Assembly: GCF_027498035.1 (NCBI RefSeq)
Contig: NZ_CP114978.1
Span: 558,001-622,000 of the forward strand
From: Pseudoxanthomonas sp.
GTDB lineage: Bacteria > Pseudomonadota > Gammaproteobacteria > Xanthomonadales > Xanthomonadaceae
Length of the DNA stretch: 64,000 bases
Direction: 5' to 3'
Shown: in pieces, positions 45,767 to 53,944 of the stretch
Numbering within the stretch: the stretch's first letter is position 1
Layout: each line of letters begins with the position of its first letter
Notes under the pieces: generated by a model
The model's input: only the letters and a program-made list of their open reading frames with translations
What the model was told of the DNA's origin: nothing
Database searches by the model: none
Program-made: the position numbers and the translations under genes

Positions 45767-45982
45767 TTGGGAATCGTTTCTTCAGCCGTTGGGCATACCG
45801 TCGGCGCCGCGTGGCAGGCAGTGAAGGGCACCGTGCAGGGCGCGTTGCATGGGGACGTCAAGGACATCGCCAGGCTCGCCGTGGTGGCTGGAATGGCCAA
45901 CGGCAGCATGACGGTAGGGGCCGGCGTGACGGCGCTGGCGGGCGAATCGGCGATCGGATCGCTGTTGGACGTGTTTGCCTGA
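45767..45982 (+). CDS. Small glycine/alanine-rich orphan protein with TTG start
   Basis: I do not recognise this 71-residue ORF. It begins TTG-GGA with AGGAG about 8 bases upstream and no ATG or GTG option nearby. Codon third positions are GC-rich, as in real genes here. The first half is amphipathic with lysines (AAWQAVKGTVQGALHGDVKD); the second is Gly/Ala-rich and hydrophobic (MANGSMTVGAGVTALAGESA). No signal peptide is clear. It is transcribed divergently from flgB and convergently with cheV, with a hairpin after it. Possible roles include a small exported or membrane-active peptide; none is shown. Confidence 0.5.
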   Translation: MGIVSSAVGHTVGAAWQAVKGTVQGALHGDVKDIARLAVVAGMANGSMTVGAGVTALAGESAIGSLLDVFA

Positions 45983-46023
45983 AGCCACGGCCCGGTAGGG
46001 CCCGGGTGCTTTCGATATCCGCG

Positions 46024-46045
46024 GGAGGGCTGGTGTCAGCCCTCC
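46024..46045. terminator. Hairpin between the small ORF and cheV
   Basis: A 9-bp stem (GGAGGGCTG and complement) with a GTGT loop lies in the convergent gap. It could serve both strands, but no T-run is present. Confidence 0.5.
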
Positions 46046-46087
46046 TCATGACGGTCGGCGGGCCCGGGTGGCGCGTCTGTGGAGCCG

Positions 46088-47032
46088 TCAAACGGCTCGC
46101 GCAACGTCCTTCAGTCGTGTCAGCACGAATGCAGCCAACTCATGGGCACTGTATTTGGCCACGAAGGCATTGGCGCCCACCTGTTCAACCATCGCGTTGT
46201 TGAAGACGCCCGACAACGAGGTGTGGAGCAGGACGTACAGCCCGGCCAGGCCGGGATTGCGCCGGATTTCCGTCGTCAGCGTGTAACCGTCCATCGTTGG
46301 CATTTCGATGTCGGAAATCACCATGGCATAGCGGCTGGCCGGATCCTCGCCCGAGGCCAGTACCTGCAAGAGGTGGTCCAGCGCCTGGCGGCCGTCGGAA
46401 AGCAGCGTGGCGCCCACCCCAAGCTGGTCAAGCACGCTGCGGATCTGCTGGCGCGCCACGCGTGAATCGTCCACCACCAGGACCTGCAATTCGCGCCCGG
46501 CGGTGTCCAGCACCAGCGAGGGATCGAGCCGGATGTCGGTATCGACGTTGGCGATGTCCGCCATGACGCTTTCCACGTCGATCACCTGGATCAGCTCGCC
46601 CTGGAAGCGCGTCACCGCGGTCAGGTACGTGGCTGCCGAGCCGAGCTCCGGCGGTGGGTGGATGTCCTCGACGGCAATGTTGACGATGCGTTCGACGCCG
46701 CTGACCAGGAAGCCCTGCACCGAGCGGTTGAACTCGGTCACCACCACATAGCCCGGGATCGCGTCCGTACCCGGCTCGCGTTCGGGGTGGCCAATCGCCA
46801 GGCCCAGGTCGAGCACCGGCACCGAGCATCTGCGGATGTCGGCCACACCGGCAAACTGTGAAGGCAGGCCCGGCACCCGGAACAGGTCAGGGCGGCGCAG
46901 GACCTCCTGGACCTTGAAAACGTTGACGCCAAAAAGTTGGCGGCCACCCAGCCGGAAAAGCAGCAGGGCAAGGCGGTTGTGCCCCGCCAGGCGCGTGCGC
47001 TGATCAATGCGGTCAAGCAGGTCATGTGACAT
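46088..47032 (-). CDS. cheV: Chemotaxis coupling protein CheV
   Basis: The 314-residue protein has an N-terminal CheW domain (LFGVNVFKVQEVLRRPDLFR, VPGLPSQFAGVADIRRCSVP) and a C-terminal receiver (about 185-305) with VLVVDDSRVARQQI, phosphoacceptor in MVISDIEMPTMDG and LLHTSLSG. It couples receptors to CheA and is thought to aid adaptation. ATG at 47032 lies 7 bases after a weak sigma-28-like -10 (GTCGATAT, 47040-47047). Confidence 0.94.
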   Translation of the reverse strand: MSHDLLDRIDQRTRLAGHNRLALLLFRLGGRQLFGVNVFKVQEVLRRPDLFRVPGLPSQFAGVADIRRCSVPVLDLGLAIGHPEREPGTDAIPGYVVVTEFNRSVQGFLVSGVERIVNIAVEDIHPPPELGSAATYLTAVTRFQGELIQVIDVESVMADIANVDTDIRLDPSLVLDTAGRELQVLVVDDSRVARQQIRSVLDQLGVGATLLSDGRQALDHLLQVLASGEDPASRYAMVISDIEMPTMDGYTLTTEIRRNPGLAGLYVLLHTSLSGVFNNAMVEQVGANAFVAKYSAHELAAFVLTRLKDVARAV

Positions 47033-47141
47033 GCACTGGATATCGACCACCAGCCGGCCGAACTTGAGGCGGGAAATCCGGGGCTCGGAAATGGCGCATG
47101 GGAAGGACGGGCGGCCGCTGGTGCGCGTTCGACCCAGTTCC

Positions 47142-47155
47142 GGCACGCCGCTTGC
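47142..47155 (+). promoter_or_regulatory. Sigma-54 promoter of flgA
   Basis: CGGCACGCCGCTTGCA is near consensus, 39 bases before the flgA ATG. Confidence 0.9.
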
Positions 47156-47193
47156 AACCAGCGTCCACTGACTTCCCCCGCATGGAGCCATCA

Positions 47194-47841
47194 ATGCGCC
47201 TGATCCTGCTTGTCCTGTTGTTGATCGCCGCCCCGGCCTGGGCAACCGGGCAATTCCAGACGGTGGAATCCATCCGTGCCGCCGCTCTGTCCACGGTCGG
47301 CCCGGACGCCGACGCCGAGGCCACGCTCGACCCCGGCTTGCGCATGCCGGCATGCCCGGTGGCCTTGCAGGCCCAGCCCACCGGCCAAAGTACGGTGGAA
47401 GTGGCCTGTCCCCAGGCATCCGGATGGCGGCTGTTCGTGCCAGTCAAGGTCCGGAGGAACCAGGACGTCCTGGTGCTGAACCGGGGCCTGGCAGCGGGAG
47501 AGATCATTGCCCTGGCCGACATCACCATCGAAAAGCGTGATGCCTCGCGTATTGCCGGTGCAGTCCTGGCTGATCCGGGCGAGGCAGTTGGCAAGGCCGC
47601 GCGCCGGGTACTGCCGGCGGGCACCATGCTGTCGGCCGGCGTGCTGGTCTCCCAGCGCCTGGTGCGACGCGGAGACATGGTGTCGCTTGTGGCCCGCTAC
47701 GGTGGGGTGGAGGTCCGCATGAGTGGACGGGCGCTGGCCGACGCAGGCCAGGACGAGCGGGTCGCGGTGGAGAATTCATCCTCGCGGAAGGTGATCCAGG
47801 GCATTGTGCAGGCCAGTGGCGCGGTCCTGGTGACCCGCTGA
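47194..47841 (+). CDS. flgA: P-ring assembly chaperone FlgA
   Basis: The 215-residue protein has a signal peptide (MRLILLVLLLIAAPAWA) and a C-terminal SAF-type domain (NRGLAAGEIIALADITIEKR, AARRVLPAGTMLSAGVL). FlgA is a periplasmic chaperone for FlgI. It is divergent from cheV and followed by flgM. Confidence 0.95.
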   Translation: MRLILLVLLLIAAPAWATGQFQTVESIRAAALSTVGPDADAEATLDPGLRMPACPVALQAQPTGQSTVEVACPQASGWRLFVPVKVRRNQDVLVLNRGLAAGEIIALADITIEKRDASRIAGAVLADPGEAVGKAARRVLPAGTMLSAGVLVSQRLVRRGDMVSLVARYGGVEVRMSGRALADAGQDERVAVENSSSRKVIQGIVQASGAVLVTR

Positions 47842-47850
47842 AATTTCTCC

Positions 47851-47877
47851 TAAAGTCGGCGCGCAAGCCGCCGCTAT
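47851..47877 (+). promoter_or_regulatory. Sigma-28 promoter of flgM
   Basis: TAAAGTCG (47851-47858), 11 bases, GCCGCTAT (47870-47877), 22 bases before flgM. It lets FliA control its own inhibitor, with read-through from flgA as a second source. Confidence 0.88.
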
Positions 47878-47898
47878 CACCTCCGAGTTGAAAAGGAC

Positions 47899-48231
47899 AT
47901 GTCCGTCATGAATCAGAAAATCGAAGGAAGCCTGCCCGGTAGCGCCTTGCTGCGTACCAGCAAGACTTCCGCAACGGCATGGGATGGTTCTTCGTCCGCG
48001 GTCGTCACCGATATTCCGAGCATCAGCGGCGACAGCCTCAAGCTGACCGGCCAGGCCGCCAACCTGCAGGCGCTGCAGCGTGACCTGGGGCAGGCTTCGC
48101 CCATCGACAGCAGCAGGGTCGAGGCGATCAGGAACTCGCTGCAGAACGGCAGCTACAAGATCGATCCGGACGCCATCGCCAGCGGCATGCTGAGCCTGGA
48201 TCAGCAGTTGAGTGGATCGTCTGCGTGGTGA
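47899..48231 (+). CDS. flgM: Anti-sigma-28 factor FlgM
   Basis: The 110-residue protein has a disordered N-terminus and the C-terminal FliA-binding helices (VEAIRNSLQNGSYKIDPDAI, ASGMLSLDQQL). It holds FliA until it is exported through the finished hook. ATGs at 47899 and 47908 are both possible. The stop overlaps flgN. Confidence 0.94.
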   Translation: MSVMNQKIEGSLPGSALLRTSKTSATAWDGSSSAVVTDIPSISGDSLKLTGQAANLQALQRDLGQASPIDSSRVEAIRNSLQNGSYKIDPDAIASGMLSLDQQLSGSSAW

Positions 48232-48554
48232 TCGAGCCGTTGCAGCGCCTGGGTGAGGCCCTTGCTGGGGAGCGCCAGGCCTTGCTCGAGCACGATGTCC
48301 AGGGGCTGATGCAGGCCACCCGGGACAAGCTGGAAGCGCTGCGTGCGCTTGAGGCCGATGTCCCGCGCGATCAGCGCGAGCGCCTGCTCGAACTGGCCGA
48401 TGCCAATCGCGCGAACGGTGTACTGCTGGCGCGGCGCCGGCGCGAGGTCAACTGGGCCCTGCGACACCTGGGGCGCAGTGAAAGCGCGCCGTCCTATGAC
48501 GCCAATGGGCAGTCCACCACGCTGCAGGCCAGCCGCTCCCTGGCCATCGCCTGA
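48225..48554 (+). CDS. flgN: Export chaperone FlgN
   Basis: The 109-residue helical protein fits FlgN by position and by its leucine/arginine-rich helices (LGEALAGERQALLEHDVQGL, RERLLELADANRANGVLLAR). FlgN is the chaperone for FlgK and FlgL. Two GTG codons (48225, 48228) overlap the flgM stop; either may start it. Confidence 0.88.
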   Translation: MVIEPLQRLGEALAGERQALLEHDVQGLMQATRDKLEALRALEADVPRDQRERLLELADANRANGVLLARRRREVNWALRHLGRSESAPSYDANGQSTTLQASRSLAIA

Positions 48555-48616
48555 GTCCGTCGGCGGATCGCGCCGACCGGGTATATTGCGGCTTCGTTCG
48601 TCATCCGTTGCCGCTC

Positions 48617-49885
48617 GTGAACTCCGCAGATCCCGACCAGACAGAACCGGCAGCCTTGCCGTCGCGCAGGACGATGCTTGCCCTGGGCGAGTTGATGTAC
48701 GAGGGCGTGATGCTGTTCCGTGCCGATGGCCGGCTGGTGCTTGCCAACAGCGCCGCACGCAGCCACCTGTGCGAAGTCGATGCCGACCGGGCCGATGACC
48801 CGCGCACGCTGGGCGAGCGCCTGACCGAACGCCTCCCGAACGACGCGCTGTTGCAGGCCAGGACCAATGGTCGCTGGAGTGGCAGCCTGCCGGCCGAGGA
48901 CCGTGTCGTCCTGGCCCATCTGTACTTCCATGACGACGATGAGGGCGGACACTATCTGGTCCTGATCCAGGGTGTCGAAGGCCAGGAAGGGTTCGAACAG
49001 GAGTTGCAGCAGCGCCATGCCGAGCTTCGCCAGGCGTACATGCGCCTCAATGGCGCACAGGACAAGCTGCTGCAGTCCGAAAAGATGGCCTCCATCGGCC
49101 AGCTTGCCGCCGGCGTCGCCCACGAGATCAACAACCCGATCGGCTACGTGCACTCCAACCTGGGCAGCCTCCAGGAATACCTGCGCAGCCTGTTCACCCT
49201 GATCGAAGCCTACGAACGCGCCCTGCGCGCGCCCGATCCGAAGGCGCTGCTGAGCGAGATCGACGACATCCGCACCCGCTTCGACATCGACTTCATCAGT
49301 CGCGACCTGCCGCAGTTGATGGCCGAATCGCGCGAGGGCATCGAACGCGTCACCCGGATCGTGCGCGACCTGAAGGATTTCTCGTACTTCGACCAGGCCG
49401 AATCCTGGAAGCTGGTGGATCTGCACGCGGGCCTGGAATCCACGATCAACATCATCTGGAACGAGCTCAAGTACAAGGTCACCCTGCAGCGCAATTATGG
49501 CGAACTGCCGCTGGTGGAATGCCTGCCGTCGGAGTTGAACCAGGTCTACATGAACCTGCTGCTCAACGCCGGTCATTCAATTGGCGAGCGCGGCACGATC
49601 ACGGTCAGCACCGGCCAGGAGGGTGACCAGGTGTGGATCGAATTCAAGGATTCCGGGGCCGGGATCGCGCCGGACCTGATGCAGCGGATCTTCGATCCGT
49701 TCTTCACCACCAAGCCGGTTGGTAGCGGGACCGGGCTGGGCCTGTCGATCTCCTACGGCATCATCAACAAGCACCATGGCCGGATCGATGTCACCAGCGT
49801 GCTTGGCGAAGGCGCGTGCTTCCGCATCGTGATTCCCGCACGCCAGCCGGCAACGAAAAAGCCCGCGTTGCCCGCACAGTTCTGA
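48617..49885 (+). CDS. Soluble PAS-type sensor histidine kinase
   Basis: The 422-residue protein (from GTG 48617; a TTG at 48608 is also in frame) has no membrane segment. A PAS-like domain (about 20-115) and a coiled coil precede a HisKA domain with H169 in LAAGVAHEINNPIGYVHSNL. The HATPase has N-box NQVYMNLLLNAGHSI, G1 DSGAGIAP and G2 GSGTGLGLS. Kinases with this HEINNPIGYVHSNL box often pair with nearby receivers; the receiver of the EAL protein 62 bases downstream on the other strand is a candidate partner. Confidence 0.88.
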   Translation: MNSADPDQTEPAALPSRRTMLALGELMYEGVMLFRADGRLVLANSAARSHLCEVDADRADDPRTLGERLTERLPNDALLQARTNGRWSGSLPAEDRVVLAHLYFHDDDEGGHYLVLIQGVEGQEGFEQELQQRHAELRQAYMRLNGAQDKLLQSEKMASIGQLAAGVAHEINNPIGYVHSNLGSLQEYLRSLFTLIEAYERALRAPDPKALLSEIDDIRTRFDIDFISRDLPQLMAESREGIERVTRIVRDLKDFSYFDQAESWKLVDLHAGLESTINIIWNELKYKVTLQRNYGELPLVECLPSELNQVYMNLLLNAGHSIGERGTITVSTGQEGDQVWIEFKDSGAGIAPDLMQRIFDPFFTTKPVGSGTGLGLSISYGIINKHHGRIDVTSVLGEGACFRIVIPARQPATKKPALPAQF

Positions 49886-49947
49886 TCAATCCGGCACCTA
49901 CATGACCAAGGCAACAGCCTGGCCGCGGTCCGCAAGAATGGTGGTGC

Positions 49948-51684
49948 CTAGTCGCGCGATGCCAATGGAAGGTCGCGGCGCTGCTCGTCATGGGTGCGGA
50001 ACGCCTGCTGGATGTGCGTGCGCAGTTCGTCGTCGTCCCAGGGCTTGGTCAGGAAGCGATAGATCGCGCCGCGGTTGATCGCGTCGGTGACCGTGGCCAG
50101 GTCGGTGTATCCGGACAGGACCAGGCGGATGGTATCGGGGTAGAGCATCTTGACCCTGCCCAGGAACTCGGTGCCGCTCATGTCCGACATGCGCTGGTCC
50201 GACAGGATCACCTGGACGTCGTTGGTGGCCAACAGGTCGAAGGCATCGCGCACGTTGCCGGCGGCAAGGATCCGATAGCCATCGCGGCGGAACAGGCGTA
50301 CCAGCGACCTCAGGACATTCTCTTCGTCGTCCAGCAACAGCAGGGTCCGGTCCGGGTGCGTCTCGGTGAACGATTCCGGCCGCAGGTAACGACGCCGCAG
50401 GGCGCTGCCTGCGGTCTCGGCCGACATCGGCTCGCCGAACAGGTAGCCCTGGAAGATGTCGCAATCGTTGCGCCGCAGGAAGCCGAGCTGTGCCTGGGAT
50501 TCGACCCCATTGGCCACCACGACCATGCCGAGCTGGTGGCCCATCGCGATGATCGCGCGGACGATGGCCGCCTCGCGGTTGCCGCCCGGGGCGCTGTTGA
50601 TGAAGCTGCGATCGATCTTCAGCTTGTCGACCGGGTAGCGCACCAGTGCGGTCAGGCTGGAATCACCCGTGCCGAAGTTGTCCAGGCTCAGGCCGATGCC
50701 TTCCGTGCTGAGATTGGCCAGCGTTTCATGGACGAAGTTGACGTTCTTGGTCAGCGCGCTCTCGTTGATCTCCAGGATGAGTGTCTGCGGCGGGACACCC
50801 GTGGCCTGGAGCGCCGCCATGACTTCACTGAAGAACGTGGGGCGCAACAGCTGCAGCGTGGACACGTTGACCGCGATGGTGAAATCGTCGAAGCCCTGGT
50901 CGCGCCATGCCCGCGCCTGCCGCAGCGCGCCTTCCATGACCCAGGCGCCGATCTGCACGATCACGCCCAGGCGCTCGGCGGTGCGCATGAAACGTTCCGG
51001 CACCAGCATGCCCATGGTGGGTGATTGCCAGCGCACCAGCGATTCCATGCCGACGACCCGGCCGTCCCGGGCGCTGACCATGGGCTGGTACCTCAGGCGC
51101 AGCTCGCCATTGGGAATGGCATCGACGATCTGTCGTGAAATGGTCTGCTCGTGGTGGGTACCGGGCTGGCCGTCGGTCTCGAACACGCGCACCGTATTGC
51201 CGCCCTCGCGCGCGGCCTGCGACAACGCATCCTCGGCATAGTCCAGCAGTGTCGATACCCGCGTCGCATGCTCGGGACACAGGCTCATCCCGATCTTGCC
51301 CGTCATGAACAGGTGGTAGGGCAGGACCGACAGCGGAAGCTCGATCTGCTGGCGGATTTCCTCGGCAAACACGTCCGGTGGCGGTATGTCGCCGCGGCGG
51401 GGAACGGCCATCAGCAGCTCGTCGCTGCCGTGGCGCCACAGCAGGCCGCGCCCACGCAGGTGCTCGCGCAGGCGCTCCATCACCAGCAACAGCGCCTGGT
51501 TGCCGACCTCGCCACCCATCGCTTCGTTGATCGAGGCGAAATGGTCGATGTCGATATGCAACACCATCACGCCATGGCCCTCGGCGAGTGCGCGATCAAC
51601 CATCTCGACCAGCGCTGGATGGCCCGCCCCGAGACGCAGGGGCATCTGGTCGCCCTGCGGGGCTGGTGAAACCGGATTCCACAT
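49948..51684 (-). CDS. Degenerate GGDEF-EAL protein with C-terminal receiver
   Basis: The 578-residue protein has an N-terminal GGDEF domain whose motif reads HGSDEL, so cyclase activity is unlikely. The EAL domain (about 170-420) keeps ESLVRW, the glutamate of EINESAL, KLKIDRSF and FQGYLF, but the metal-binding DD motif reads LDNFGTG, so phosphodiesterase activity is doubtful. The C-terminal receiver (about 440-560) has LLLDDEENVLRSL, the aspartate in VILSDQRMSDMSG, and TDAINRGAIYRFLTKPWDD, as in RpfG-type receivers. A receiver after EAL is an unusual order. It lies 4 bases after the HisKA_3 kinase gene. Confidence 0.85.
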   Translation of the reverse strand: MWNPVSPAPQGDQMPLRLGAGHPALVEMVDRALAEGHGVMVLHIDIDHFASINEAMGGEVGNQALLLVMERLREHLRGRGLLWRHGSDELLMAVPRRGDIPPPDVFAEEIRQQIELPLSVLPYHLFMTGKIGMSLCPEHATRVSTLLDYAEDALSQAAREGGNTVRVFETDGQPGTHHEQTISRQIVDAIPNGELRLRYQPMVSARDGRVVGMESLVRWQSPTMGMLVPERFMRTAERLGVIVQIGAWVMEGALRQARAWRDQGFDDFTIAVNVSTLQLLRPTFFSEVMAALQATGVPPQTLILEINESALTKNVNFVHETLANLSTEGIGLSLDNFGTGDSSLTALVRYPVDKLKIDRSFINSAPGGNREAAIVRAIIAMGHQLGMVVVANGVESQAQLGFLRRNDCDIFQGYLFGEPMSAETAGSALRRRYLRPESFTETHPDRTLLLLDDEENVLRSLVRLFRRDGYRILAAGNVRDAFDLLATNDVQVILSDQRMSDMSGTEFLGRVKMLYPDTIRLVLSGYTDLATVTDAINRGAIYRFLTKPWDDDELRTHIQQAFRTHDEQRRDLPLASRD

Positions 51685-51688
51685 CCTG

Positions 51689-53822
51689 TCAGTGCTCCAC
51701 AATCGCTGTCGGTGCCGTCGCCATGGCATAGGGCAGGTGGAGCATGATCCGGGTGCCCGCGCCCGGCGCTGAATCGATCAGCAAGGTTCCCCCGACGCTC
51801 TGGGCGCGTTCGCGCATCACGATCAGGCCCAGCCCGCGCGGTCCCTTGGGATCAAACCCATCGCCATCGTCGACCACCTCAAGACGCAGATGGCCGTCAT
51901 CATCGCGCAACGCCAGTTGCACCTGTCCGGCACAGGCGTGCCGCAGGGCGTTGGTCAGGCCTTCCTGCGCGATCCGGAAGCACGCCTGTTCGACCTCGCC
52001 ACTCGGCCGGGAGGGAAGCAGCTGGACGTTCCATCTGCAGGTGGACCGCCGATGCGCGGAACAGCATGCTGGCCTGCCAGCGCAGCGCTGCCTCCAGGCC
52101 CAGGGCGTCGAGCTGCGGGGGACGCAGCAACATCGACAGGTTGCGCAGCTTGGTCATGCTGCCGTCGGCAAGCGAGATGATCTCCTGCAGGTCCTCCTGC
52201 CGCCGCTGGGCGTCGGTTTCTTCCAACGCCGCATGCGCCGACAGCTTCATCGCGGTGATGGCCTGGCCGATATCGTCATGCAGGTCGCGCGAGATGGCGC
52301 GGCGCTCGTCTTCCTGCAGCGAGAACAGCCGTCGCGCCATGGCGTGGAGTTCCCCGTTGCTCAGGGCGAGCGCATCGCGCATCCGCTCCGGCTCGCTCAG
52401 GTCGCGCACCAGCAGCAGCTTGCAGTTGCGGCCGCTGTAGCGGACATCGCCGAAGGACAGGCCCGCCTGGAACAGCACGCCGTCGCGGCGTTGCATGCGG
52501 ACGGTGATCCCTGGCTCGCTGCGCTGATGGGAGGCCTGCAGCTGGTCACGCACGCGTTCAAGGTCCTCCTCCAGGACCAGATCGTGCAACGCCTCGCCCA
52601 GCAGGCTTTCCGGCGCGCAGCCAAACTGCCCGGCGCACGCAGCATTGATGTAGAGCACCAGTTCCTGGTCCAGGATCACCACGCCGTCGGGCAGCACCCG
52701 CACCAGTTCGCGGAACTGCTCCTCGCGTTCCCGCAGCAGGCGCCTGGAACTTTCGTGTTCGGTGACGTCCTGCAGCGTCCCGCGGATGCACGGCACGTTG
52801 TCGTCCCGTGTTGATCCCGCACGCAGGTGCAGTGTCCGCTGGCGGCCATCGGCGTCGGTGATCGGCACGAGCATGTCCAGTTCCACGGGCGCTTCACCCT
52901 GCATGTCCCGCAGCACCTGGCACAGGTGGGCCTGGGTCCCGGTATCGAAGGACGCCAGCAGCGCCTCGAAACCATGATGGCGACGGTCATCAGGCGGGAT
53001 GGGCCTTCCGAGCATGCGGTAGACCTGTCGCGAATACCTGCCCAGTCCGCTGGCCGGGTCCAGTTCCCAGGAGCCGAGTTGTGCGATCGCCTGTGCTTCT
53101 TCAAGGCGTTGCAGTGCCTGGTCGCGCCGCATCTGTGCGTCATGCTCGGCGTTGCGGTCGTTGATCACGAGCAGTCCGGCAACTGTGCCCCGATGATCCA
53201 GCGCGTTGCTGCGGGCCTGGACGACACGCAGGCTGCCGTCACGACATTGCATCGGCCCGTCCATCACCTGCACCGGGTCCGCACCATCGTCGGTTTTTTC
53301 AAGGCCTCGATGCAGGCGCAGTTCCGTGGAAGGTGGCCAAAGCTGCTGGACGTCCAGGCCGATGAGCTGATCGGACGGCCAGCCGAAGAACGCAGCCGCA
53401 GCCAGGTTGGCCTCGATCACATGCAGGTCGTTCAGGTCGTAGACGAGCATGGGATTGGGATTGGCCTGGAACAGGGCGCTGCGGCTGGCCTCGGCGCTGG
53501 CGAGTTGAAGGCGCACCCGCAGTGCGCTTCGCACCCGCGCCCTCAGGAGCAGCAACAGCACGATGGCTGTTGCCACCAGGAACATGGCGTTGCTTGCCAG
53601 CTGCGACACACTGGAACGTTGGCGCCCGGGCATGAAGCGCGTCATGAGCCAGTCGCCGCCGATGATCCAGAGCAGGCCGAGCGACAGGTAACAGGCAACG
53701 ATCAGCCAGATGCCCTGACGGGGCCAGTAGTGGCTTCGCCCTGCAGGCGGCTGCCGGGAAACGGAGGGCGAATCTGCGTGACCTGTGCGCATGTCCGGGC
53801 TGCCTGGCGCGGCTGTCTTCAT
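51689..53822 (-). pseudogene. NarQ-type PAS histidine kinase, split by a one-base insertion
   Basis: Starting at ATG 53822, the protein has two membrane helices (about 36-57 and 76-97), three PAS domains and a HisKA_3 domain with H515 (SRDLHDDIGQAITAMKL). After about R599 (near 52028) the frame breaks and the protein ends at 51900 without its ATPase domain. The other frame supplies it exactly: ACFRIAQEGLTNALRHACAG, LALRDDDGHLRLEVVDDGDG and GLGLIVMRERAQ, ending at 51689. The 2134 bases are one more than 711 codons; repaired length is 710. The 5' end is divergent from the PAS-GGDEF-EAL gene. Confidence 0.85.
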
Positions 53823-53872
53823 CCCGTCTCATCTTAGCGGCATCGGTGAGGCCAATCACGGCGGCCAGGCGC

Positions 53873-53899
53873 TCAATTAACCGCGGCAGGCGCCGATAT
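53873..53899 (+). promoter_or_regulatory. Sigma-28 promoter of the PAS-GGDEF-EAL gene
   Basis: TCAATTAA (53873-53880), 11 bases, GCCGATAT (53892-53899). The -10 is nearly consensus and the -35 partial. It lies 45 bases before the TTG start. Confidence 0.65.
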
Positions 53900-53944
53900 C
53901 GATTTCGTCCGCCAGCCCCAGGGCGGTGCAACGGAGTCACCCAC

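Noticed and set aside
45767..45982. Known bacteriocin or secreted effector
   Set aside because: No leader motif, double-glycine site or immunity gene was found, so no function is assigned.
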